Below, piece by piece: positions 10,931 to 21,039 of a stretch of DNA of 64,000 bases (position 1 is the first letter of the stretch; each line of letters begins with the position of its first letter). The notes beneath the pieces are model-generated. The model saw only the letters and a program-made list of their open reading frames with translations. It was not told the DNA's origin and did no database searches. The stretch is from assembly GCA_016648135.1 (NCBI GenBank), contig JADDOH010000515.1, forward strand, positions 62,001 through 126,000. Reading direction: 5' to 3'. The DNA comes from Agrypnia vestita (taxonomy: Eukaryota; Arthropoda; Insecta; Trichoptera; Phryganeidae). The translations under genes and the position numbers were made by a program.

Positions 10931-11329
10931 TGAGAAACAAAAGATTGGGGTAGTTTAAACATGGATTAATCGAGTTCCGGAATTGGTCTTACTTGGTGTT
11001 GTTTCATAGTTTCGAATTTGATCGACGGATTAGTTTATTGCTCGTTCCACCGCGACAGTTCAAATAAAAGTTATGTCTTCTTCTTCTTTAAGGGCTTCTC
11101 CAATAATCGATTGCAAGCAGCAGCTCAAAATAATTATTCCATGGATTTTCCGCATCATTTCCCTTTCGGCCAGGATGTCTTTCGTCTTCCAGCTTTTGCT
11201 CGCCTTGAATAATGGGATGCAGGATTTGGGACTTCTCTGGATTTCCTTGATACGACTAAAATATTGCCATGGGACTATGACTATAGGATGCAAATGAAAC
11301 AGTTAAAATTAATGAAAGTTTTATTAATT

Positions 11330-11475
11330 AGATAAAGTTACTAGGCACGAATTTAATCGAAGCAATATTCTTAAATTCACTCTAATTTGTTCTTGAATAT
11401 TTCACACACTAATTCACTAAATTTGTTCTAGAATCTTCGCTGCACTTTTTATCATTCCTGAATATTTTATCTCTC
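11330..11475 (-). mobile_element. LTR-like segment, partial
   Basis: On the minus strand this resembles the R and U5-like part of the LTR-like family at 17.1, 24.1, 41.2 and 57.4 kb, with shared phrases around ACTAGGCACGAATT and TTCTAGAATCTTCG. Only part of the unit is visible. TTCTAGAATCTTC also resembles a heat-shock element. Confidence 0.45.
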
Positions 11476-11484
11476 ATAAACCGA

Positions 11485-11845
11485 TACACAATGCTGAAGC
11501 AGCTACATAGGCTTCGCCCGCCAGAGCGTTTAAATTTCAAACTCTCTCTGATGGTGTACAAAAGTCTTCAAAGAAATGCAGCACAATATTTTATGGACCT
11601 CTGTATCCCGGACAATATTATTGGAAGGTGACTCGCACTGCCGTCAGCTGAATCGGAGGCACTCTGCAGGCTGGTAGTACCAAGGAGACCTGGAGCCACC
11701 AAGTTTGCGAAACGTGCTTTCAGCATTGCGGGCCCAGCTAGCTGGAATCAGCTGCCACCAGTGTTGAGATTTATGAAAAATCAGGAATCTTTCAAGAAGA
11801 GCGTAAAAACTTACTTATTCGCGTCCTTGAAGCGTCTTTAACGCA
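11485..11845 (+). mobile_element. L2/CR1-like LINE C-terminal fragment
   Basis: The plus strand encodes MLKQLHRLRPPERLNFKLSL, a gap with a stop, then LVVPRRPGATKFAKRAFSIA, GPASWNQLPPVLR, and a C-terminal SFKKSVKTYLF. This 'RAFSxAGPxxWNxLP ... FKxxLKTxLF' ending is characteristic of L2/CR1-type non-LTR elements. It is 5'-truncated and carries at least one stop. A second copy lies inverted at 12560-12800. Confidence 0.8.
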
Positions 11846-12559
11846 AAATCGGAGCCTTATGAATCATCATAAACATGACATAACATTACTTAAATCGCTC
11901 AGGTTTGTACTACAAAAATTCTCGCTTGTCGGTGGGTACTTTCTTGATTTACTATCGCTGGATGACTCACGCGCGAGCAACATACGCCACACGATTTCGA
12001 TTTCTATGATAACAGCCCACTTTCAACTCTGACACACAATGAGTGCGCAGTAGTCGGTCGTAATCATTGCGTCGCGATGGTTCCAGAATCTATTGCGTTA
12101 GGTATTCCAGATTTTTGTAAAAATTTCTAAAATACATTTAATAGGTGTATAGTAGATTATGTGCAATTCTTTCTGCTTCTACCATCTCATGACATCTTTG
12201 TTATTTCTTGGTTTTAATTGTTTTGAAAATTTACCTTTACCCTTCCCATCCGAATCCTTACTTTGCTATTTGTCACGCTATCAATCATGTTTATTTTTAG
12301 AAGCCGTCTGTAATCCACATTTCAAATGCTTCAAGTCGTTTCAGCATTGTTCCATGAGTCAACATTGTTGCATGATTCCATTCTATACAAAAATAGAGGA
12401 AATACATGACATGAAAATTTAACTTGTAACGTAAAAGGAACAGTTAGGTATGGCGAAAAGTTATACGCCCAGATTTGAAAGACCGCGGTATATCCAAAAT
12501 AACCAAAATCAGGCTAGTAAGGTGTCTAGTTTTTGCGTGAAAGACGCTTCAAGGGCGCT

Positions 12560-12800
12560 TTACAGATGTGACATCTTGAAGAAGTGAGTTTTTAGCCTCT
12601 CCTTGAAAGATTCTTGATTTTCCGTGGATCGCAACACTGGAGGCAGCTGATTCCATATAGCTGGTCCCGCATTGCTGAAAGCACTTTCTAGTGCTCGAAT
12701 CGTTAACGTCAAAATCAAAAGAGAGATGGCAGATAGATGCCTTTCAGATATGGTGTTGGACACACATATTGCATATTCCGTGGATAGTAAGAACAACATG
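12560..12800 (-). mobile_element. L2/CR1-like LINE C-terminal fragment
   Basis: An open 79-codon minus-strand frame reads RALESAFSNAGPAIWNQLPP, VLRSTENQESFKERLKTHFF and a stop. This is the same terminal module as at 11.5-11.8 kb, in opposite orientation. The N-terminal part of the element is missing. Confidence 0.8.
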
Positions 12801-12803
12801 AAC

Positions 12804-12909
12804 TTGAAATCAAGGAGAGATTCTCAACTACTTATCTGAGATGAATCCTCCAATCTCTTGCTTGGAGATTGTCTGGAAGACCTCGTTGTGGTGGACCACT
12901 TCGAAGGGA
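12804..12909 (+). repeat. direct repeat, left copy
   Basis: A segment of about 106 bp starting TTGAAATCAAGGAGAGATTC recurs in the same orientation at 13766-13875. The second copy carries a 5-7 bp insertion after GGAGAT. They flank about 860 bp without recognisable coding sequence. They may be the termini of a small non-autonomous element or two copies of one dispersed repeat. Confidence 0.8.
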
Positions 12910-13765
12910 CCACATATTGGACCGACCAATTGGAAAAAGCTACATGCACTTCTCTGGTCTATCTGGCAGGAGGTCATAATGGTCACGATCCTCATTCAAG
13001 AGGGACTGATTTGCATGATGAGCTGAGACATCAACAAGGCCTGAGCGATTCGCATGATACATACGACGGGGTGTTCGAAAGTTTCATCGAATCCCTTTAG
13101 AAAAAATGTTTTTGCCGCGTTGATAGCTATACATGCGCAATGTCGAGACAGATAGTATTTTCTTGTTGCGTTCTCAACATGGCAGCGCGCCGCATGCCTA
13201 TTGCTTTTATGTGATATCTACAACTTTTTTCCGTAGAGTAACTGGAATAATTTTGTTTTTTTTTTTTTAATACTGTTCTTTATAAATAACGCGTCGTTCG
13301 AAAAGAGGGAGCCGGTCCAACGCTGAGCCATTTGGATCCTGCATATATTAATATTTTTTATCCTCCTCGAACACAATCGCCGACTTTTCCCTCCATTGTA
13401 GGCTCCACCGCCTGCTATATTTTCTGCGAAGCCTTTTTATTCTGGGGTGTATTTGGGATGTGCCCATCTGTTTTGTTGCGAGCAGTCAAATGTTGATAAC
13501 TCATTTCAGCTGAAAAAATGGAACGCTGTTCTGAAGAGCGAACGAGATTTGTATTCCGCTTCGCGTTTCGTTGTGAGATTGATCGTGGATGCTGTGAGCA
13601 TCATTCATTCGTCAGTCCTTTGTTCGCTCCGTCATTCCAGTTATCTCGGCAGTCGTGAACGAAATATTTAACGTCTCACTTCATGTCATCTAATAAGTAG
13701 TTAATTACTGTAATGAGGCGGTAGTATTAGAAAGAATTACGCACTACCTAAATAACAGCAAGAAG
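12910..13765. other. interior between direct repeats
   Basis: This contains a poly-T run near 13256-13268 and a GC-balanced block at 13300-13670 with a 74-codon plus-strand frame of no known similarity. No primer-binding site, protease or reverse-transcriptase motif was seen, so there is no positive evidence for a retroelement interior. Confidence 0.35.
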
Positions 13766-13875
13766 TTGAAATCAAGGAGAGATTCTCAACTACTTATCTG
13801 AGATGAATCCTCCAATCTCTTGCTTGGAGATAAAATAGTCTGGAAGAGCTCGTTGTGGTGGACCACTTCGAAGAG
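13766..13875 (+). repeat. direct repeat, right copy
   Basis: Second copy of the 12804-12909 repeat, nearly identical apart from the small insertion. It is followed directly by a stretch related to the LTR-like family. Confidence 0.8.
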
Positions 13876-13894
13876 ACACATGTAATGACTAAGT

Positions 13895-14035
13895 AATCTT
13901 AGGAATGCACCACGACACGCTGGAATCGACCGGGACATTACGTAAACTCTGGAAACATCGAGAAAGCGATATTACCTGTTTAAAGGAATCGACCGGTTGC
14001 TGCGCAATAGTCTTTTTTTGATGTTTGACGAGTGC
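13895..14035 (+). mobile_element. LTR-like fragment
   Basis: The phrases GAAACATCGAGAAA, GTTTAAAGGAATCGACCGG and TGCGCAAT match 24160-24230 closely, so this is the upstream part of the same LTR-like family. The downstream part is absent. Confidence 0.6.
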
Positions 14036-14074
14036 TATATTGCCAGCGATAAAAACCGCAGCGTAACCTTATTC

Positions 14075-14170
14075 ATTTTGATATTTTGACATATACATAA
14101 CATCCTAACGAAACATGTAGGTGTAATTTAATCAAATAATATAAGTAGATACATATAAATAATACAATCA
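14075..14170 (+). mobile_element. deleted hammerhead element (family 3)
   Basis: The text TTTTGATATTTTGACATA and GAAACATGTAGGTG matches the arm of the 31.8-32.0 kb palindrome. Here the CTGATGA box and helix II are missing: after ACATCCTAAC the sequence passes straight to GAAAC (14110-14114). The ACATGTA cleavage region and GGTG helix I strand are preserved. It is an internal-deletion derivative. Confidence 0.65.
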
Positions 14171-14186
14171 ATATTTCAAATATTTA

Positions 14187-14625
14187 CTTACTTACTTACT
14201 TACTTACTTACCATCACGCCGTTTCAGAGAAGGCAGAGAGGATATAGCGCCATACTCTTCTGTCCTGACATACAACTTTCGCTCCGTCTACATTCATACA
14301 TCTTCGCATGCAAGCTCGACGGTTGTTCAGGCTTCTAACAGGACCATCTTCCAGTATCTGTAATCTGGGCATGCCACGTCTTCTGTGGTCGCCCTCTCTT
14401 TCTGGCGCCGTCAACACTTGCATCATATATCTTTCTTACCATTCTTTCCTCATTCATTCGTCAACGGCTCAACGTGCCCAAACCACCTAAGTGACCTTAT
14501 TTTTATTCTCTGTATTATGCTACGATCAGCTTTACATTCATTCCTAATATCTTCATTCTTTACTCTATCATACATGGATTTACCACACATACGTCTAAGG
14601 GACCTTAAATATTTATGCTAGAGAT
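14187..14625 (-). mobile_element. LINE fragment with (GTAA)n tail
   Basis: On the minus strand this is the 3' end of a LINE family also found at 54.6-55.07 kb (minus) and 38.95-39.27 kb (plus). It encodes, with stops, KIRSLRWFGHV and downstream blocks such as YDRVKNEDI and a terminal EEYGAISSLPSLKRRDG. A TTAC/GTAA tetranucleotide run (14187-14211) sits at its 3' edge as a tail. It is decayed and 5'-truncated. Confidence 0.7.
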
Positions 14626-14850
14626 TTTTATGATATATCAAAATATGAATGCTTTGATAACAATTGTGATAGAAATATTACAAAATATATGTTGTATTCC
14701 GATTTATTTTCATGCTGTGATGTTCCCACTGCACGCCCCTGTAAGATAACTATTTGTATTTTTATATGTTCACTCTTTGTCTCTAATATATTCCTTATAT
14801 TATATTGTTTACCTTCTATTTACCTTTACATGCCCCTTCATACTAATTGA

Positions 14851-15213
14851 TTCACTTTAAAAATATGTATTTTTCTTACATACATAATCAATAGATGTCA
14901 TGCATCATGTACCTACTCCTATCGCCAAACACGAAATTAATTTTTCACTTTAAAAATATGTATTCTTCTTACATACATAATCAATAAATATTATGCATCA
15001 AGTACTCCTATCCCCAAACACAACTTTAATTTTTACTTTAAAAATATATTATTTTTTTTACATTCGTAATCTATAGATATTATGCATCTTGTACTACTAA
15101 CCCCAAACACAAGTTTAATTTTTCACTTAAAAAATATGTATTTTTCTTACATACATAATCAATAGATATTATGCATCATGTACTCCTATCCCCGAACACA
15201 AGTTTAATTTTTC
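14851..15213. repeat. tandem repeat, 4 copies of about 90 bp
   Basis: Units begin TTCACTTTAAAAATATGTAT at about 14851, 14944, 15033 and 15122 and run through ATGCATCATGTACT and CCAAACACAA. They are more diverged than the minisatellite at 9.1 kb. The period is 89-93 bp, but the sequence is unrelated. Confidence 0.9.
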
Positions 15214-15224
15214 TGGGGACAGTT

Positions 15225-16050
15225 AAACAAGTATAAAAAATGTAACCCATTAAAACCAAGTTTTTACTATACTCCCTTTCTTTGTAAAATATAACAATAA
15301 TTAAAGACGAATTAAAACATATAACATAACACTAAACTTACAGAAATTTAATATATTTCTAAAATGTCAGATGTTTTGAGATGTCAAGATTTTGATAGAT
15401 TCAATTATCATCAATATCGTAGCTTATGAATTTCCAGCGTCAAATGATTTAGTCAGAATCAGATTTGAGTAATGTAGAATTCTTCAAAACTAAGCAGAAA
15501 TCTAAAAGAAATAAATTGTAATTTGATTTTTTCCCAAAAAACCCAATTTGCTGTCATCTGTGAACCGATTGTTTTGTAAATTTTCGAAATTCGTAGTGAA
15601 ATATTCCGCGACGTTATCGGGCCGCCGCGCCGTTGCTAATCAAACTTTTCTAATGATTCCAATTTGAAAAAACCAATTGTCAGTCAATTTAGATTTTCGA
15701 CATTCGTAGTGAAGTACCTATTATGCATACCGACGGAGTAATTCAAATTTAGAAAATATTCCGCGATGTTAACAGGCCGCCGTAATCAAACTTTTCTAAT
15801 GATTCCAATTTGAAAAAACCAATAAAATTTCTAAAAATCCGAAATAATACTATAATTATTTATTTTTTGTAACGAAAATTCGATAGATCTTCTTGATCGT
15901 CGCCACGAGTCTGCTTGCCAAGTTTCAGCTCGATTGGATCACGGGAAAAGGGTCAAAAATTGATCCAAAGTTTTTGTTGACGGCAAGCAAGCAGACGCCG
16001 CAAGTTAATATAAAGAGAGTAAAAATGAGCTTAATCGAAATCTACGATCG
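15225..16050 (-). repeat. unclassified dispersed repeat, copy 1
   Basis: This shares several blocks with 53030-53630 and 38640-38945, in opposite orientation to both. The blocks include GATTGGATCACGGGAAAAGG, the CAAGCAAGCAGACGCC region, CTAATGATTCCAATTTGAAA and ACCAAGTTTTTACTATACTC. Within this copy the CTAATGATTCCAATTTGAAA block and its neighbours occur twice (about 15650 and 15797). No protein is visible. I cannot assign a class. Confidence 0.7.
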
Positions 16051-16059
16051 AAATAGATA

Positions 16060-16425
16060 CACTTAATTATTTCTTCCCGCTCTTAATGTTATTCGCATTC
16101 AAAATGAAACCCTTTTCGATACATTTTCCCGGCTCTGTGTCCCTTTCAACTATCGTCCCGCCATTTCTGCGAAATTTCCGATTGTTCGACGTCTTTCTTC
16201 CGCCATGTTGTCCCATTATCACGGAAGATTCCTTCAATACCGACCGCGGTACCCCGCACGATTGCTTCCTCGATTTGTGCACAAAGCCAGACAAAATGGA
16301 AAGCGCTTTTGCGATTTTCGCTTGTGGATGCTTTATGTACTGAAAACAGAAAACTCTTTCTCTCTCGCAGGAATACAGCGCGGGACAAATAGTGGGAGAA
16401 ACGCGTGCGCACAATTTTAAAACGC
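16060..16425. other. GC-balanced unique block with overlapping open frames
   Basis: Open frames of 85-115 codons exist on both strands here, unusual for this AT-rich DNA, and the sequence did not match any other part of the window. None of the translations is recognisable. It may be a decayed exon, a unique regulatory block or part of the adjacent repeat. Confidence 0.3.
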
Positions 16426-16539
16426 CAGAACTTAATAAGCGATTTATTAATCAGTAATTAACTCATTATTAGATGGACAAAGGTCTGAGTGAAAAACATA
16501 AGCTTTGTCACCTCTATGTGAGTTTTATTATAATTTTAT

Positions 16540-17080
16540 ATTTCAGAATATTTTGAGATTGTTCAAATCTTTCAGAACAGTACTGGATTTCATGTCACAT
16601 AGACATTATTAATCTATCAATGTATATTATAGATGTCTCACAGAGACGAAACTGTAAGAAATAATATTTCCTGGCGTATCCTAGTGTAATTAATGTTAGT
16701 AATTCGGATGAATTTCATTACACAGAAAAAGTATATTGCTTTCAAAATATTCCGTAAAATTAATTGTAGATTTTCTCATTAGTGACATTAACGACATCTG
16801 TGGGGATTTGGGGGAATGAAAATGGCTTTGTACAGGCCGCATGGAAAGGTTTTTACAATGCGTATATGAAGTGTGGCGTGTAATTCAAATATATACAACT
16901 TCCAAAAATTAGTAGGCATATATTCTATCGTGGGTGGAAATGGCGAATGTTACATCACTTAAGCCAACCATACGATATGTCATAAGTCCTATGTACACCC
17001 AAAAGACTGTAGGTACCTAATTTTCCATAAAAAAACTACAGTTTCGTCTCTGTGAGACATCTATAATATACATTAATTGG
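16540..17080. mobile_element. foldback element, GTCTC hairpin family
   Basis: A 34-bp inverted repeat pairs 16622-16655 (ATTATAGATGTCTCACAGAG) with 17038-17075 (CTCTGTGAGACATCTATAAT) around about 390 bp. The left arm extends outward through CAGAATATTTTGAG and TTTCAGAACAG, which also occur in the palindrome at 18352. The interior ATTCTATCGTGGGTGGAAAT recurs inverted at 17.98-18.13 kb. It is a non-coding DNA element. Confidence 0.75.
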
Positions 17081-17084
17081 AGAA

Positions 17085-17490
17085 AAGTCACTTAACACGA
17101 ATTAAACGTAACTCTATTCTTTAAATTACACTGTTTAGCAATATACCATCCGTATATGGATACTATCGCTGATAACTCTTTATTGATCGCTCGCAGAACA
17201 TTCAATTTTCGCACGTATTTATTTATTATTATTTCGCTCGATATCTGTCGCACTCACGACTGGGCACCCCGGCCATCGTCCCAGGCGTACTTCGTACTGA
17301 TCGAACTATCAAAACCACACTCTCGCGCTGCGGCGTAGTCTTAGTATTTATACCCAAACGCTGATTTTTCGAACCTCCTAGATTATTCTAGTGTTTAAAA
17401 GGTTCCCGTCATTTCTAGGCTTCCGGACGTTTGTAACCCTAGATGAGTGTAGACCGTTCGCGATACTTCATTGTTCCAAGTGATATTTAA
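17085..17490 (-). mobile_element. LTR-like element with TATA box
   Basis: On the minus strand this follows the same order as the copy at 57.4-57.87 kb: AACCCTAG words, a TAGAAATGACGG block, a GGGTATAAATA box-like site, then a GC-rich leader and GAATGTTCTGCG. It ends in TTAAGTGACTTTTC-like sequence. This layout resembles a U3-R-U5 LTR. No internal coding region adjoins it, so I read it as a solo or truncated unit lying inside the foldback cluster. Confidence 0.6.
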
Positions 17491-17539
17491 CAGGGATTCG
17501 AACAGTGCATAAGTTCGTTGTTTCATTTATTAATATTTC

Positions 17540-17775
17540 ATTAGGGATAAATTATAGAAGTCTCACAGAAAATAAGCTATTTTTATTTGAGAAAAGTGGA
17601 TGGAAGTCTCTTGTACGATGGCTCAGGGCTTACAACCTGTATGAGCTGACTTAAGTGATCACTCTACACAATGCAACGTTCACGAATTCTATCGTAAGAA
17701 CATTCAACAATTCCATCCACTTTTCTCATACGTAAATAGCTTCATCTCTGTGAGACTTCTATAATTTATCCTTAA
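17540..17775. mobile_element. complete small foldback MITE
   Basis: Inverted arms of about 60 bp enclose about 100 bp. The left arm reads ATAAATTATAGAAGTCTCAC and later GAGAAAAGTGGATGGAA. The right arm mirrors it as TTCCATCCACTTTTCTC through GTGAGACTTCTATAATTTAT. Both arms contain the GTCTC/GAGAC hairpin word of this family. It is the neatest single unit of the family. Confidence 0.8.
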
Positions 17776-17904
17776 TTATGCCTGTTGAAAGAGCTACTGC
17801 TGTGTTGAACAATATTACTCTGGACATTAATCTGTTCCATGTCTCTGAGAGGGTTTTCCGTAGCAGGATTCTCCTACACCTTTGATATGAATGAATTTAT
17901 ATAC

Positions 17905-18260
17905 AATTGATATATATGTTATAGATGTCTCAAAGAAACGAAACTATATTTTTAAGGGAGAGTAGGTATAGAAATCTTTTTGGGTGTGCATAGGACCTAT
18001 CGTGCGGTTGGCATATAAGTGATCACTTTACACATTTGCAACGTTCGCCATTTCCATCCATGATAGAATACCATGTCTACTAATTTTTGTAAGTTGTATA
18101 TATTTAAATTATACGCCACGTTTCACATGTGAGTTGCAAGGATCCTCAACGCGGCCGGCCACAAAGCTTTTTCATTCCCCTTGAATGACCACAGATGTCG
18201 CTAAATGAGACATCTATATTTGATTTTGGATTTTTTTTAGCTATATACTTTATCTTTCTA
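17905..18260. mobile_element. inverted copy of the 16.5-kb foldback element
   Basis: The sequence runs from ATAGATGTCTCAAAGAAACG (an end word with changes) through TTTTTGGGTGTGCATAGGAC and ATTTCCATCCATGATAGAAT to AATGAGACATCTATA. This is the reverse of 16.78-17.04 kb. With that copy it brackets the LTR-like element. Confidence 0.65.
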
Positions 18261-18351
18261 ATGGAATTCATCCGAATTTCTATCATTACACTAGTATACG
18301 CCAGAAATATTATCTCAATTTTTATTAAACTCCTTTTTTACCAGTATTTTC

Positions 18352-18624
18352 ATTCAGAATATTTTGAGTATGTCCAAATTTTTCAGAACAGAACTGGATT
18401 GTGTGTCACAGGGACATCAATATTCAATTGATGTATATTATAGATGTGTCACAGAGACGAAACTGTATTTTTGAGGGGAAAAAAATCTCTTAAAAATACA
18501 GTTTCGTCTTTGTGAGACATCTATAATATACATAAATTGATCCCTGTGACACACACACACACACACACACAATCCAGTTCTGTTCTGAAAAATTTGGACA
18601 TACCTACTCAAAATATTCTGAATT
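18352..18624. mobile_element. near-perfect 120-bp-arm palindrome
   Basis: The left arm (18352-18473) and right arm (18491-18624) are inverted copies separated by about 17 nt. Shared words include CAGAATATTTTGAG, TTTTCAGAACAGAACTGGAT and GTCACAGAGACGAAACTGTA. The right arm has gained a (CA)n run near 18549-18571. It is the same family as the 16.5-kb element, here with almost no interior. Confidence 0.85.
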
Positions 18625-18884
18625 TATATACGTTTGATATTTTGTTGTTTGTATATTTTCTCACTCGTTAATAATATTTACAAATTAAGCATATGTTATA
18701 TTAAAAATAAATAAATTAAAATTGAAATTGAAAAATTGAATAATCATCTCTCTGGGGACCAAATCCAGTAACTGTGTTTATAGAACATACTTTCATATCA
18801 AATAAAAATATTATTAATATTTCATTCATTTTCGTTAAAATGAATGAAATATTAATAATATGAAATTATTTATATTAGGTATTT

Positions 18885-19065
18885 ATTAATTTATTTATGG
18901 GAAACAAAATCAGGTTACACATGAATATTAAATAGAACAGAGATCATTTTACAAGATTCCACAGAGCCAGGTCGTAAGCCCTATAAGCCCGCAAAGTCTT
19001 CCATATCTACTTTTTCATATAAATAGCATCGTCACTGTGAGTCATCTATAATATATCTTGACCGT
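18885..19065. repeat. TTTATTTATGGGAAAC repeat and foldback end
   Basis: The sequence 18888-18970 matches the start of the 3.3-kb and 49.9-kb repeat (TTTATGGGAAACAAAATCAG and onward). It is followed by a single degenerate end of the foldback family (CATCGTCACTGTGAGTCATC). Both are fragments. Confidence 0.5.
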
Positions 19066-19109
19066 AATGTGTATTTATCATTTTGTAACAAGGCTAAAAA
19101 GAATCACGC

Positions 19110-19588
19110 ACCCATGTCAAGTGACAGTTGTTTGAAATGAACACAATACTACCGAAGATTCCAGAACGGCCTAGCATAATCTACGGCTTACAAGAAACAC
19201 CTAAAAAAGTCTCGAAACCACGAGAAAGTTCTCGTAAACACTGGAAACGCCTTGAAAAACTGGAAGGCTCAATAAATAGGACCGTGCGCAGGAGTAAGAC
19301 TCAGATTTTTGGGCACGTTGACAGTGATACCAAAGCGAAGGTAGCCGCGAGTCGCGAATTGCCAGGACGGCCAGGCGAGCCGTAATTCGACAGCGGATAC
19401 ACCGGAAAGTTCTTACGTAGCGACATAAACCGGAGCGAAATTAATTAGTGCGGAAATTGGATGGAATATTCTAGTGAATAGTGAATAAAGTGTTTTTGTA
19501 CATTTGATTAATTATTCAATAATCAATCAATTCGTCACTACATTCCAGCGTTTTCATTCATTCCTCCAGTGGTCACGATACGTGACAA
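19110..19588 (+). mobile_element. LTR-like element ending in a GTCACG hairpin
   Basis: The unit runs through AAGTCTCGAAACCACGAGAA, GGATGGAATATTCTAGTG and AATAAAGTGTTTTTG. It ends with CAGCGTTTTCATTCATTCCT and the perfect hairpin GTCACGATACGTGAC (19572-19586), finishing CGTGACA. The CA end, the AATAAA-like signal and the recurrence of the same terminal block at 23.4, 41.17 and 57.41 kb support an LTR-like end. An 85-codon frame at 19128-19385 lies in it and is probably incidental. Confidence 0.6.
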
Positions 19589-20404
19589 TATAATATTTAT
19601 TATTTAATAGGAGCAAAATGGCATTAAATGTGAGCTCTAAAGAAGCGCTACACACCCTTACACGAAACCTTCGGACATTCCGAATTTAAAAAACGAAGTG
19701 TCTCACTTTACAAGGGTCGAGGGTTGCGCGTCTTATGGCGGTTCTTCCATCCCTTACCATACCCTTAACATAAAGAGGGCAGGAAAGGGATTATCTTTTA
19801 TGGAGAGAGGATGTAAGAAATGTCCCGAAGAGAATGCCATGTTAACAAGGGTGTTCTCGACGTAATTTGACGACACTTTGCCCCCAAACGCGCTTCTCAT
19901 TTGTATTTATTTTCGCGGCCCTCGAAGTGTTTGTCTGCCGTGGATTACAATCAAAAGTTGTTTTGAAATTTGGATTTACATATTTTTAAATAATGATTTA
20001 TCAAAATACGTAAATATCTGTGTGACAATTTCCGTCACTAGATACAAATAATTATAAGGTATAAAGGAATGATATAAAAAGCAAATGTAATAATGTCCGA
20101 CACTAACGCTACCAGAAGCGCAAATAATGAAAAATTATAAGGTATGTTGATAAATGTAAAGCAAAAATCATAATTCTCAATTTAAAAATGTCCTTCACTA
20201 ATGTAACACTGTCCGTAACTAACGCCACCAAGATGCTACGCTAGGTGGCGCTGTTTTTCACAGCCTTAAATCGCGGCCGAAACGTAGGTACATGCTAACA
20301 CAAACACAATCACACTACGATTTCGCTGTTATTTCATCTGTTGAGAAAATTAAATAGGCATTATACGAAATATTTCAAAAATTAGATATCATAGGTCATT
20401 TGTA

Positions 20405-20940
20405 TTATGTGACATCAGCGTCATCTTCACCCCAATGTCCTAGTAGGTTCGGGGGCCCAAAGACTCGACGAGGTGCTTCCATATTCCCCTGTCTTGCGCT
20501 GCTTCTGCATGAGTCAACCAGCCTAGACCCATTGTAATTTCATACACATTTTTTGTTGCTTCTCCCAGCTTAATCTGGGTCGACCCACCGGCCGTGTTCC
20601 TTTCGGTAATGCCAAGAGGATTCTTCTTGGTATTCGTTCCTCTGTCATTCTTAGCACATGTCCAAGCCACTTCATTTGTGATTTTTCTATGTATAGGAGT
20701 GGGGGCTCCATGCCGAGTGTGTGCCTTATGTCAGCACTTCTCACTCTGTCCATCAGTGTGACTCCCGCTACCCCCCTTAGAAAGCTCATCTCGGCAGCCT
20801 GGATCCTTGCTCTCACTCTCTCCGTCAGGATCCAAATTTGATGGCCATATATTAGGGTGGGCCTGTATACAGATTTGAAAACATCCAGTTTTTTCTTGAC
20901 AGTAAACTCGGATTTTCTTATCACCCAACTATAACCTATA
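20405..20940 (-). mobile_element. LINE RT C-terminal fragment
   Basis: The minus-strand frame reads FKSVYRPTLIYGHQIWILTE, AAEMSFLRGVAGVTLMDRVR, SQMKWLGHVLRM and TRPVGRPRLSWEKQ. After a frameshift it gives KHLVESLGPRTY. This is the post-RT C-terminal region of an insect LINE, related to the 1078-1270 fragment. A catalytic YADD is not included. It is 5'-truncated. Confidence 0.85.
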
Positions 20941-21039
20941 GAGGACGTAGAACGCCGGCTGCAGATCCAATTATTTTATCTATTTGTATTGTGTTGTTAA
21001 AATAATTGGTTTACATTTATATTTCGCATTTTTTTTGTT

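Noticed and set aside
12078..12098. TGGTTCCAGAAT, which could encode the WFQN of a homeodomain
   Set aside because: The next residues are not RR/K, there is no upstream homeodomain sequence, and it is on the opposite strand to the homeobox-type exon.
16067..16414. 115-codon minus-strand frame as a gene
   Set aside because: Frames of similar length exist on both strands here and none has a recognisable motif or splice context; kept only as an unexplained block.
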